DNA from: Candidatus Bathyarchaeota archaeon
Lineage (GTDB): Archaea > Thermoproteota > Bathyarchaeia > RBG-16-48-13 > GCA-020345945
Assembly (NCBI GenBank): GCA_020345945.1
Contig: CP070773.1
Location: forward strand, 699,907-707,354
DNA length: 7,448 nucleotides
Direction: 5' to 3'
Positions 1 to 6,319 of this stretch are shown one piece after another; the first letter of the stretch is position 1; every line of letters starts with the position of its first letter. Both the position numbers and the translations under genes were made by a program. The notes below the pieces were generated by a model that searched no databases, was not told the DNA's origin, and worked only from the letters and a program-made list of their open reading frames with translations.

Positions 1-374
1 CCGTCAATCTCCTTGGCCAATGATAATATGCCTAGGTCACCGATGATTAAGGCGTCAACATCGGCATCAAGACAGGATTCTATATGTTTCTTCAAATGTT
101 CCTCCAGTTTATTGACCATGAATGGTTGATTCACAGTCACAAGCACCCTTACGTCATGAGTGTGGGCATATTCTACTATTCTGTTGAACTCGTCGTAGGT
201 GGTTACCTGCGTTCCTGAGCCCCGATAGAGTTCAAAGTCTCCAAACCCAGGAATCTTCACGCCACAGTATATCTCGTCAGCTCCAGCATCAATCACCCTA
301 ACAGCTCCACTGAAGGATTTAATGGGGGAGAGGAGTTTGGGTATGCCGTCCTTGTAGGTCTCTAATCCTGTCAT
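1..374 (-). CDS. Peptidase U32 family protein (UbiU-like), N-terminal part, runs off left edge
   Basis: Reading from an ATG at 374 towards base 1 gives 124 codons with no stop, so the gene continues beyond the window. The visible part is the N-terminal half of a U32 TIM-barrel-like domain: a PKLLSPI start, the RVIDAGADEIYCGVKIP strand-loop (residues about 26-42), ELYRG (48-52), VNQPF (81-85) and VDALIIGDLGILS (106-118). It aligns almost without gaps with the complete plus-strand gene that starts at 486; by eye about half of the roughly 112 aligned residues are identical. The iron-sulfur cysteines of the family lie in the missing C-terminal half and cannot be checked. U32 proteins were first named proteases, but characterised relatives (UbiU/UbiV, RlhA, TrhP) act in O2-independent hydroxylation of quinones or RNA. 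The start is chosen because the paralogue begins at the same place relative to the first conserved motif. The substrate is unknown. Confidence 0.88.
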   Translation of the reverse strand, partial: MTGLETYKDGIPKLLSPIKSFSGAVRVIDAGADEIYCGVKIPGFGDFELYRGSGTQVTTYDEFNRIVEYAHTHDVRVLVTVNQPFMVNKLEEHLKKHIESCLDADVDALIIGDLGILSLAKEID

Positions 375-410
375 TAATTACTGCACTTCAAGGTGTGGGT
401 TGCACGAATT

Positions 411-421
411 CAAGTTAAGAA
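411..421 (-). promoter_or_regulatory. Possible TATA-like element for the leftward U32 gene
   Basis: On the minus strand this reads TTCTTAACTTG, about 40 bases before the ATG at 374. With archaeal spacing, transcription would start near 389 and give a leader of about 15 bases. It shares TCTTA with the other proposed promoters in the window. The match to a TATA box is weak and no clear Shine-Dalgarno sequence follows. Confidence 0.25.
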
Positions 422-440
422 TTATGGAGAGTAACCTTAT

Positions 441-455
441 GAAAAACTCTTATGT
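441..455 (+). promoter_or_regulatory. Candidate BRE/TATA element of the UbiU-like/UbiV-like operon
   Basis: GAAAAACTCTTATGT has an A-rich BRE-like half followed by a TATA-like half. Its centre lies about 35 bases before the ATG at 486. Archaeal spacing puts the transcription start near 477-480, so the transcript would have almost no leader. This agrees with the absence of a strong Shine-Dalgarno sequence before 486. Confidence 0.35.
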
Positions 456-485
456 AGCGGTCTTTCTTGTCTCTTCCTGATCAGG

Positions 486-1556
486 ATGGGCAAAAGCCTA
501 GACCAAGACGACATCATGAAGCCCAAGATTCTCTCACCAATAAACTCCTTGGAGGGTGGGAAGAGGGTTATCGATGCAGGTGCTGATGAGGTCTACTGTG
601 CAGTACAAATCCCCCCGATCAAAGACTTCGTCCTATACAGAGGTCCTTCGTCAGAGATACCGAGCTACGGAGACCTATCCAAACTTGTGAAATATGCCCA
701 TGACCGAGACATAGAGATTCCTTTAGTGGTGAACTGGCCCTTCATCGCAGATATTATCGAGAAGCCAATTAGGGATCATATCCGCAAGTGCATTGATTCT
801 GGGGTAGACGCTCTAATAGTCGGAGACGTTGGGATTCTCTCAATAATCCGCGAGATGGGTATTGACATCCCTCTATACGCAAGCACATACTTCATGTCCA
901 TGAATACAGCTGCTGTACGATTTCTTGAGAAGCTAGGTTTCGATAGAGTGATCCTCGAGAGGCATATGACCATCGAGGAGATAACGAAGATAGCGGGAAG
1001 CAGTAAAGCTGGAATTGAAATTCTCATCCATGGAGGAGGCTGCTCCAATATTAATGGCAGTTGTTATCTCTTTCACTACACCTTTCCTGAACTGACCGAG
1101 GCCCAAAGGACTTCCCATAAATCAACCCCTTGTGCCCTGCCCTTTAACCTGCAAAACATCACAGACTCATCAGACAAATTTGAGGATACTACTGTGATGG
1201 ATGCTTTCGAGTACTGTTCCATCTGCAAGCTTCCCGAGCTTATACGGACTGGGATTACCGGCTTTAAGATAGAAGGAAGGACTGGCTCAATCTGGTATCA
1301 AGAGAGTACCACAAGGGTCTATCGAGAACTCATCGACCTCATCTTTGAAAGGAAGATGGAAGAGTATGAGCGACGGCTGGAAGAACTGAAGAACGGCGTA
1401 TACTTCCTTCCTGTCCCAACAAATTTCTACAAATTGAAGGAGATCTGGTGCCTCCAGAACCGTTGCTATTACAGTGGGCTGTCCAATACACCCTATAAGA
1501 TTCCACTGTCTTGGCAGACCTGGACAAAGCAACACTACAGTTGGGTTAAAGTATGA
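486..1556 (+). CDS. Peptidase U32 family protein, UbiU-like, predicted 4Fe-4S protein
   Basis: This 356-residue protein has the full U32 core: RVIDAGADEVYC (27-38), VNWPF (82-86), GVDALIVGDVGILS (106-119), ILIHGGGCSNINGSCYLFH (179-197) and the family signature FKIEGR (260-265). Cysteines 186, 193, 216 and 244 fall where UbiU carries its cluster ligands, with the same six-residue gap between the first two; C247 is extra. Established: bacterial UbiU pairs with UbiV in O2-independent ubiquinone hydroxylation, and other U32 members hydroxylate tRNA or 23S rRNA. Inferred: this is an iron-sulfur hydroxylase-type subunit with an unknown substrate, since archaea do not make ubiquinone by that route. 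The C-terminal tail (about 285-356) has charged helices and two further cysteines (322, 327). An alternative ATG at 516 would drop ten residues; 486 is preferred because a nearly leaderless start fits the promoter at 441-455. The gene overlaps the next one by ATGA. Confidence 0.9.
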   Translation: MGKSLDQDDIMKPKILSPINSLEGGKRVIDAGADEVYCAVQIPPIKDFVLYRGPSSEIPSYGDLSKLVKYAHDRDIEIPLVVNWPFIADIIEKPIRDHIRKCIDSGVDALIVGDVGILSIIREMGIDIPLYASTYFMSMNTAAVRFLEKLGFDRVILERHMTIEEITKIAGSSKAGIEILIHGGGCSNINGSCYLFHYTFPELTEAQRTSHKSTPCALPFNLQNITDSSDKFEDTTVMDAFEYCSICKLPELIRTGITGFKIEGRTGSIWYQESTTRVYRELIDLIFERKMEEYERRLEELKNGVYFLPVPTNFYKLKEIWCLQNRCYYSGLSNTPYKIPLSWQTWTKQHYSWVKV

Positions 1557-2422
1557 TTCCGTTCACCGTTCAAGCCAGTAACCTCCGGACGTTCAAGGAA
1601 GCCTCAAAGAGTATCTGTCAGAGAGTTCGTTTTGGATCCGAGTTCTGCATGTATGATCTTCCGACAGAAAAGACTCTAATCAAGGCATTCAATATTGCCA
1701 GTGATGCGGGGAAGGATTTCACATATATTACACCTAGAGTGTCAGACAGTGCTTTAGATACGTTAGTTCGACACTTTTCTGTTCTCAATGGTCTGGGTGA
1801 GATGGAGGTAGTTGTTAACGATCTTGGTGTTCTGGATACTCTGAAAAAGTTCCCTAACCTCAACCCCTATCTCGGGAGACAACTTGTATACATCCCAGCA
1901 AGATGTCCCTGGCCGCAGATTACTGAACACCCCGCGAGTATTTTCGTGAGATATAAGGTGAAGCAGATCTTCTATAGGACAGCGTTGAACTATAATCCTA
2001 CCATCCGGTTCTACCGGGAGATGGGCGTCCAAGCCGCAGACGTCGACTGGATCCCCCAATCCTTCAAACACTACAAAGAACTAGTGAAGCATGGAGTACA
2101 GCTCTCTGTCCATTCCTATCTGATCCCGGTGACTGTTACTAGAAGATGTCATACAGCTCGATTTCTTCAGGAACTTAATCCAGCAAGATGCTCACGCTCC
2201 TGCTTGAGAAGTACATTTAGGCTTAAACAAGAGACGTTGGGAGCTGAGTTCTTCCTAGGAGGTAATGTAGCCTTTCGATATACGGAACCTCAACAAAATG
2301 ACTTGAAGAAGCTCACAGATATCGGTGATATAGAGATCGTTATTCCTGCGGGAGATGTATTGAAGGCAGTAACAAAACATGATCTGGAAAAAGGTATCAT
2401 GAAGTTGAGGGGGGAGGCCTGA
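1553..2422 (+). CDS. UbiV-like U32-related protein, predicted 4Fe-4S protein
   Basis: This 289-residue protein is a short, divergent member of the U32 superfamily. It starts inside the stop of the UbiU-like gene (ATGA), so translation is probably coupled, and no independent Shine-Dalgarno sequence is seen. Markers are RFGSEFC (26-32), EVVVNDLGVL (85-94, compare the VxNDxGxL strand of UbiV) and RRCHTARFLQ followed by CSRSC (197-217). Cysteines 32, 199, 213 and 217 reproduce the UbiV ligand layout of one N-terminal Cys plus C-x13-C-x3-C; in E. coli UbiV, from memory, these are C39, C180, C193 and C197. The KIEGR signature of full U32 proteins is absent, as expected for UbiV. Gene order and overlap with the UbiU-like gene support an obligate heterodimer; the substrate cannot be read from the sequence. 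The last 26 bases overlap a gene on the other strand. Confidence 0.85.
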   Translation: MIPFTVQASNLRTFKEASKSICQRVRFGSEFCMYDLPTEKTLIKAFNIASDAGKDFTYITPRVSDSALDTLVRHFSVLNGLGEMEVVVNDLGVLDTLKKFPNLNPYLGRQLVYIPARCPWPQITEHPASIFVRYKVKQIFYRTALNYNPTIRFYREMGVQAADVDWIPQSFKHYKELVKHGVQLSVHSYLIPVTVTRRCHTARFLQELNPARCSRSCLRSTFRLKQETLGAEFFLGGNVAFRYTEPQQNDLKKLTDIGDIEIVIPAGDVLKAVTKHDLEKGIMKLRGEA

Positions 2423-2819
2423 CTCTCTCAAGATCCTCCTTCTTCACAGCCAGCCATCCATGTAGAAGTTCGATGGTCAAGGATTGAATACGTCCCTCAC
2501 TCAGCACGTAGGTGCCTATACAGGGAAGCCAAGCACGTTGCCCATCTTTTGTTACAGACTCAATGAGGAATTCATGCCTTACTTGGTTACCCTTCACTTC
2601 CAATGATTTCTCTTTGATGAATAGTACTGGAAACATCTCTCTTAGCTCTGAGGCCCATCGCTTGATATCCTCTCCCCGGAAACTGTAAGGACCCCAGAAG
2701 AGTAAGGCGTCTTTGCCGAAAAGGTTGAGAAGACCCGCTGAATCGTTCCTCATCAAAGTCATACAGAACTTGTGTACTTGAGCCTTTGCATCTTCCTCTG
2801 TCGAAGGCAAATCATTCAA
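2397..2819 (-). CDS. NTF2-like / SnoaL-like protein
   Basis: A 140-residue soluble protein with the layout of the NTF2-like cone fold: N-terminal helices (about 8-33), the LFGKDALLFWGPYSFRGEDI strand-loop (33-52), a helix ending in MFP (53-64), then three strands (67-75, 79-88, 97-107) and IQSLTIELLHGW (111-122). The fold serves enzymes and binding proteins alike, and no catalytic set can be recognised, so the function is open. The start is a TTG at 2819; an in-frame TAG lies a few codons upstream, and the next in-frame ATG (residue 20) would remove part of the first helix. The 3' end overlaps the convergent UbiV-like gene by 26 bases, so the proline-rich tail is coded within that gene. It follows the neighbouring small gene after 15 bases and is probably co-transcribed with it. 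Confidence 0.8.
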   Translation of the reverse strand: MNDLPSTEEDAKAQVHKFCMTLMRNDSAGLLNLFGKDALLFWGPYSFRGEDIKRWASELREMFPVLFIKEKSLEVKGNQVRHEFLIESVTKDGQRAWLPCIGTYVLSEGRIQSLTIELLHGWLAVKKEDLERVRPPPSTS

Positions 2820-2834
2820 CTCGGCTACACGTGT

Positions 2835-3197
2835 CTAGCTTAGAAATGACTTCAATCTTGACAGCCAAGAGCCTTCGGATTCCCCTCTGAGTTCTCTTTC
2901 TCTCCGCCTTGCTTCTTCCCTCTCCTTCGTCAATTCCTTGACTCTCTCTAGGATACGGTCCGCGTTCTCTGTATAGTTAAATCCCATCATGTTTGCAAAA
3001 TCGTGTCCACCTTGGCCGAAGAAGGCGACCATTGATGGATAGGTCATCAGGAATCCTGTTTCGCCAATGAAAGGACCGAACGGTTTTGTCCCTTCTAGTA
3101 TGACCTCTGCGAAATCTTCCAGTTCGAGATCCACTATCCGTCTAGCTACGAGTTCAATAAGATACTCTACTCTCTCAGGAAGAATCTCCTCAGACAT
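2835..3197 (-). CDS. Small helical protein of unknown function
   Basis: A 120-residue protein whose family I cannot name. An amphipathic helix (5-36) leads into EGTKPFGPFIGETG (35-48), a hydrophobic stretch TYPSMVAFFGQGG (52-64), ENADRILERVKEL (77-89), a strongly charged helix rich in Glu and Arg (90-106) that could form a short coiled coil, and a final amphipathic segment WLSRLKSFLS (111-120) that could touch a membrane. The E-x2-KP-x4-G...P motif followed by an ENxDRIxERV helix recalls small helical proteins of unknown function in bacteria and archaea, but this is memory only. A GTG at 3212 would add five residues. ATG at 3197 is preferred because the TATA-like element at 3222-3232 puts the transcription start near 3199, making the mRNA leaderless and leaving the GTG upstream of it. 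Confidence 0.75.
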   Translation of the reverse strand: MSEEILPERVEYLIELVARRIVDLELEDFAEVILEGTKPFGPFIGETGFLMTYPSMVAFFGQGGHDFANMMGFNYTENADRILERVKELTKEREEARRRERELRGESEGSWLSRLKSFLS

Positions 3198-3221
3198 CCC
3201 AAGAGTGAACACGTGTGAGAA

Positions 3222-3232
3222 CTATTAAGAGT
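3222..3232 (-). promoter_or_regulatory. Candidate TATA element for the small-protein / NTF2-like pair
   Basis: The minus strand reads ACTCTTAATAG, preceded by GGTA. The centre of the element is about 29 bases before the ATG at 3197, the distance expected for a leaderless archaeal transcript. It lies just downstream of the membrane operon's terminator, so these genes would have their own transcript. Confidence 0.4.
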
Positions 3233-3256
3233 TACCATCCTAGCCAAGATTATCCT

Positions 3257-3284
3257 AAAAAAAAGAGGGGGATTTGGAAATCCC
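3257..3284 (-). terminator. Hairpin plus T8 terminator of the membrane operon
   Basis: On the minus strand GGGATTT-CC-AAATCCC forms a 7-bp inverted repeat (in practice 6 bp with a 4-base loop), followed by CCTC and eight T residues. It begins nine bases after the stop of the last membrane gene. The T-run alone would serve as an archaeal terminator; the hairpin makes it resemble a bacterial intrinsic terminator. Confidence 0.75.
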
Positions 3285-3292
3285 TACTGAGA

Positions 3293-3985
3293 CTATGCTT
3301 CCGACTCTACTTCTTTTGCCTTCTTCACGCCAAGGAACGGGTAGACGAACGCATCGATCAGTATCAGTACGAAGATTCCTACTGGGATGAACCATGTCGA
3401 CGGAATACCCCAGAGCGCATCCAGTACTTTCCACTGAATCAGATTCAGCTTTCCCAGAGCAGTCATTGAAATGCACATGGCCGTGTAGACCAAGAGGACG
3501 ACACGCCCGAGTGTTCTAAGGGGAGCTGTAGGCTTCTCGAGCCTTCCTGTAAACAGGAAGTAACTCATTCCCAAGGCGTAGCAGATGCCAGCCACAAATG
3601 GGCCTAGCCCAGTGAATAGTCTCTGAGAGTACCCAAGTGTTGCTGTCCAAGTGATTGCCACACCGTATGGTAGAACAATGCCGATTCCGACCGTCATCAC
3701 TAGGATCGAGGCGGCTCTGTAGATATTTATCAGTCCTGGTATGAAGATACAGAAGAACGCTACTCCCATCACCAGAGCAATGACTGCGTGAGGTTGAGGA
3801 AGCGATGGCACGAGAATCCTCACTATCTGGTCAATCTGTGCCATGAAGAGAAAGCCGGCACCTATACCTACGACTAGGCTCTGAACGAAACGGTACATCG
3901 GGTTGTCCTTGTAGAGTACGCTGTACGCGGCGAAGAAGACAAAGGTGTTCAGGTAAGGCATCAGTGGTTCTATTGGGGATGACAT
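3293..3985 (-). CDS. Polytopic membrane protein, last gene of the membrane operon
   Basis: A 230-residue integral membrane protein with about seven hydrophobic segments (about 10-25, 34-55, 65-84, 92-113, 125-146, 160-178, 197-217) and a short charged C-terminal tail (KKAKEVESEA) that is probably cytoplasmic. It has no known transport or enzyme motif. A loop motif FIPGLINIYRA (81-91) resembles SPMIRIYRA in the other polytopic protein of the operon, which hints at related subunits. The ATG at 3985 has a strong Shine-Dalgarno sequence (GGAGGT, 8-base spacing). The gap to the preceding gene is 19 bases, so it belongs to the same transcript and is the last gene before the terminator. I infer a membrane subunit of the complex encoded by this operon; the function is unknown. 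Confidence 0.8.
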   Translation of the reverse strand: MSSPIEPLMPYLNTFVFFAAYSVLYKDNPMYRFVQSLVVGIGAGFLFMAQIDQIVRILVPSLPQPHAVIALVMGVAFFCIFIPGLINIYRAASILVMTVGIGIVLPYGVAITWTATLGYSQRLFTGLGPFVAGICYALGMSYFLFTGRLEKPTAPLRTLGRVVLLVYTAMCISMTALGKLNLIQWKVLDALWGIPSTWFIPVGIFVLILIDAFVYPFLGVKKAKEVESEA

Positions 3986-3999
3986 CTCTCATTACCTCC
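3986..3999 (-). promoter_or_regulatory. Shine-Dalgarno element GGAGGTAATGAGAG
   Basis: GGAGGT lies 8 bases before the ATG at 3985. The block GGAGGTAATGARAG recurs before the preceding gene of the operon, at 4867-4880. Confidence 0.75.
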
Positions 4000-4004
4000 T
4001 TGAA

Positions 4005-4865
4005 TCATGTTTCTCTCCTAGACATTAGGTACTGGATGTTACCGACCACTATAGCTACTGTCACGATGAGTGCGATGGCCATCGAGTTCAACATGTAGGC
4101 TGATGCTCTTCCAGGAATCCCGGATAGAAACTCGTACTCAGCCCCTCCTCTTTGTCCCATGATCATTCCTTGGAAGTAGCCTGCAGTGTAGCTCAGCGCC
4201 AAGTAACCAGCAGAGTCTGTTCCTCCCATCTCTAGTACAGGAGTATTGTATCTGATGACATAGATGCTTTCAAGTCCTCGTGCGTCGAGACCTATGATGA
4301 GGTCACAATCTATCCTCATGGCGTCAAAGTTCTGCATCATTGGTATATCTGCCAAACTGTTTCCATAGCGGTCAACAGGCGTTATGGCCCTTAGGCTTGT
4401 CCTCCACTGCTCTAGGAGAGCGTTCCCTCCAGCGACGAACCCTAGGTCAACGAAACTAACACCGTAGTCTGAATGGCTTTGCGGATCAAGTCCATAGAAG
4501 TAAGGGATCAGGTATTTGTCAAGAATAGCTTGGTTGTCAACGGATGAAGACCATAAGAGTATGTGAGCCCCTCTACGTCTGAGGTCTGTCCAAACAGCTT
4601 TGACTGCTTCGCTCATGTCTCCCCACAACTTCGCTGTTTCGCCACTGTTGAGAATCATGACTCTAGTGCCCTCCTTGACTCCTGCGAAATGCCTTGGATT
4701 ATCGGGATTAACACTTACTGTGACACCTTCATCTATTACCTTGTAGAATTCTTTGCTCCATTGGACGACTGGTAAAGGCAGGGTAATCGGGGTTAGGGAT
4801 GTCCCGAATATCACTAGGAATATCACTAGATAGATTAGCCGGGTATCTTTCCATTTGATGTTCAA
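4005..4865 (-). CDS. Two-helix membrane-anchored ectodomain protein of unknown function
   Basis: A 286-residue protein with an N-terminal membrane helix (about 9-27, preceded by K4, K6 and R9), a large soluble domain (about 35-255) and a C-terminal helix (about 259-281) ending in SRRE. Positive charges at both ends place the termini inside and the domain outside. The domain looks like an alternating alpha/beta fold: GTRVMILNSG (66-75), an AVKAVWTDLRRRGAHILLWS helix-strand (87-106), DYGVSFVDLGFVAGGNALL (133-151), DCDLIIGL (186-193) and GQRGGAEYEFLSGIPGRA (237-254). The YGVxFVxLGFxxGG and GxRGxAEYExLxGxPG motifs fit, from memory, a family of unknown function found beside DUF6754 proteins in other prokaryotes. 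Translation starts at a TTG; no upstream in-frame ATG is usable, and a good Shine-Dalgarno sequence sits 9 bases before it. It is flanked by membrane-protein genes 15 and 19 bases away. Confidence 0.82.
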   Translation of the reverse strand: MNIKWKDTRLIYLVIFLVIFGTSLTPITLPLPVVQWSKEFYKVIDEGVTVSVNPDNPRHFAGVKEGTRVMILNSGETAKLWGDMSEAVKAVWTDLRRRGAHILLWSSSVDNQAILDKYLIPYFYGLDPQSHSDYGVSFVDLGFVAGGNALLEQWRTSLRAITPVDRYGNSLADIPMMQNFDAMRIDCDLIIGLDARGLESIYVIRYNTPVLEMGGTDSAGYLALSYTAGYFQGMIMGQRGGAEYEFLSGIPGRASAYMLNSMAIALIVTVAIVVGNIQYLMSRRET

Positions 4866-4880
4866 TCTTTCATTACCTCC
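4866..4880 (-). promoter_or_regulatory. Shine-Dalgarno element that fixes the TTG start at 4865
   Basis: GGAGGTAATGAAAGA precedes TTG. The ATG inside this block is not the gene start: it opens a three-codon frame (ATG AAA GAT TGA) whose stop overlaps the TTG. Compared with the copy at 3986-3999, one extra T has turned GATG into GATTG, which explains the TTG start. Confidence 0.65.
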
Positions 4881-5507
4881 CTATGGTCTCAGTCTCTCCT
4901 TCAGAAGGATCATCCTCGTAATCAGTGCGACGGCACCGATGTACGTGCTGATCCAGAACGCTGAGTCTGAGGCACCGCTGATCCAGATCTGAACGAAGTC
5001 GCCTAGTCGCGGGATTGCTGGGTGTATCATCTCGCCTATGGGCGTGTAGGTGAATAGTGCTAGGATGCTGAGAAGTATTAGGAACCCCATGATTGGAGTC
5101 TTCGCCCTATAGATTCTGATCATAGGTGAGAAGACAGATATGGAAATAGCTGATATGACCGCCATGGTTCCGATGACGTTGACATTTGCATATAGCGCGG
5201 CCATGGTGGGATCAGCCATTCCACCCACCAAGCCAAGCAATACTATCAGCACAGCAGAACCTATGGTAATGGCGTCGTAGGGCGTAGTTTCTTCTCTTCT
5301 TATGATGTTGCGAGCGTGTCTCCTGATCAGCAGACCCACAGTAATGATGGTCGCGAAGGGCAATGAGAGAGTGGTTGCGTTCCTTATGACTAGGGCACCT
5401 TCCCATCCTGGCTCTGTCCAGTACAGAGAAGCGATGATGAACAAGCCGATAACGCCTAGGATAGTAGGCAGCTCTTGTACAATATTGGTCTGAGACTGTT
5501 GTCCCAT
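4881..5507 (-). CDS. Polytopic membrane protein, second gene of the membrane operon
   Basis: A 208-residue integral membrane protein with about six hydrophobic segments (about 13-30, 44-62, 79-96, 107-126, 136-153, 183-202). Charged loops (RRHARNIIRREE, 62-73; C-terminal KERLRP) suggest cytoplasmic sides. Recognisable spots are SPMIRIYRAKTP (127-138), TPIGEMIHPAIPRLGDFVQIW (155-175) and ALITRMILLKER at the end. The YRAxxxxxx plus C-terminal GxxxxxxRxxLxxxR arrangement matches my memory of membrane proteins encoded next to DUF6754 genes, but they have no assigned function. The ATG at 5507 lies one base after the stop of the upstream gene, and a GGAG inside that gene's last codons acts as Shine-Dalgarno sequence, so the two are tightly coupled. 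A TTG-started gene follows after 15 bases. Probably a membrane core subunit of the complex. Confidence 0.82.
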   Translation of the reverse strand: MGQQSQTNIVQELPTILGVIGLFIIASLYWTEPGWEGALVIRNATTLSLPFATIITVGLLIRRHARNIIRREETTPYDAITIGSAVLIVLLGLVGGMADPTMAALYANVNVIGTMAVISAISISVFSPMIRIYRAKTPIMGFLILLSILALFTYTPIGEMIHPAIPRLGDFVQIWISGASDSAFWISTYIGAVALITRMILLKERLRP

Positions 5508-5508
5508 T

Positions 5509-6294
5509 CTACCACACTCCTGCTCCAGCCAAGATGCCTCCTATGATCACGATAGCGATCAGGAAGACCTTGATAATATCCTCACCGGCAAGAATGGCTT
5601 TAGGCACTGGGTCATCCGATAGGTACGACCCGATGGCTATGTTCTCTTCTGAGAAACTCATGTAATCTGCAGCGAGAGCAGCCATAGAATTGTCGTTGGG
5701 CCAGATTTCACCCGCCACGATCATTGCTCCCTCCGTTGCTAAAGCTTCGTAGATGACTACGTTAGAGGTCTGATTGTGTCCACCGACCATGACAGCTGCA
5801 CCGAATGGAAGTCTGTGTGCCATCTCAACGTCAGATAGGTTGAGTGCGGTATTGTCAGGATAGAACCTGATGTCCGTTGGAATGAATCTCTCTGGATGCC
5901 CGCTCTCAGCGAATCCGCGCTGCATGAAATCATGGGACATCAAAGCATAGACAGCGTTGGTTGTCCCCGTGATCACCCTTACACCAAGCTTACCAGACTC
6001 ACGAGATATGGCTCTGAGTAGCTCAAGCGTTGCAGGGACAAAGCATAGCGTCGTCAGACCGCTGGAGTGACCCCAGAAATTGGCACCTGTCCAACCTGTG
6101 TCGAAGAGTAGAGGATTTCCCTTTTCAGAACATGCTCTAACCGCTTCGAGTGATGCCTCAACTGTTGGGATTGAACGAAGGCTGACACCACGCAATGTAA
6201 ATGATGCGCCAAGTAGCACAAGGAAGAAGGCGATGAAGACACCGAGAACGTCTACTCTGACTAGCGCTTGTAAGACTAGTTGATTCATTGTCAT
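5509..6294 (-). CDS. DUF6754-like membrane-anchored protein, first gene of the membrane operon
   Basis: A 261-residue protein with a membrane helix at each end (about 15-33 and 241-258) around a soluble alpha/beta domain. Markers are VEASLEAVRACSEKGNPLLF (45-64), the Gly-rich GWTGANFWGHSSGL (67-80), GVRVITGT (104-111), ADYMSFSEENIAIGSYLSDDP (209-229) and AGEDIIKV (236-243). The pattern of an AVxxAxExGxP helix-strand, a glycine-rich loop, a middle strand after the first helix pair and a D-x2-K entry to the last helix fits DUF6754-type proteins as I remember them; no biochemical function is established. Arg35 and Arg40 directly after the first helix would place the domain in the cytoplasm, opposite to the 4005-4865 ectodomain, but this is uncertain. 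The start at ATG 6294 follows AGGAGG by 12 bases; an ATG two codons later (6288) is an alternative. Preceded by a structured leader. Confidence 0.78.
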   Translation of the reverse strand: MTMNQLVLQALVRVDVLGVFIAFFLVLLGASFTLRGVSLRSIPTVEASLEAVRACSEKGNPLLFDTGWTGANFWGHSSGLTTLCFVPATLELLRAISRESGKLGVRVITGTTNAVYALMSHDFMQRGFAESGHPERFIPTDIRFYPDNTALNLSDVEMAHRLPFGAAVMVGGHNQTSNVVIYEALATEGAMIVAGEIWPNDNSMAALAADYMSFSEENIAIGSYLSDDPVPKAILAGEDIIKVFLIAIVIIGGILAGAGVW

Positions 6295-6306
6295 TTTCTA
6301 GTTTTT

Positions 6307-6319
6307 CCTCCTATTGGAG
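6307..6319 (-). promoter_or_regulatory. Shine-Dalgarno site inside a small hairpin
   Basis: In the transcript CTCC-AATA-GGAG folds on itself and the GGAG is part of the AGGAGG ribosome site of the first membrane gene (6307-6312). A 4-bp stem is weak alone, but it abuts the longer stem at 6320-6348 and could stack on it. Confidence 0.45.

Noticed and set aside
776..1535. Several minus-strand open frames opposite the UbiU-like gene
   Set aside because: They are shadows of a strongly conserved coding frame and show no family motifs.
486..2422. Calling the U32 genes collagenase-like proteases
   Set aside because: The U32 name is historical; the conserved cysteine layout fits iron-sulfur hydroxylation proteins and no protease catalytic set is visible.
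3215..3469. Plus-strand open frame of 84 codons
   Set aside because: It crosses the terminator and runs antisense to the last membrane gene; its translation is low-complexity, unlike a folded protein, and it lies opposite a well-supported gene.
4005..6294. A known ABC transporter or respiratory complex
   Set aside because: No Walker motifs, heme or iron-sulfur motifs or recognisable transporter signatures were found in any of the four operon proteins.
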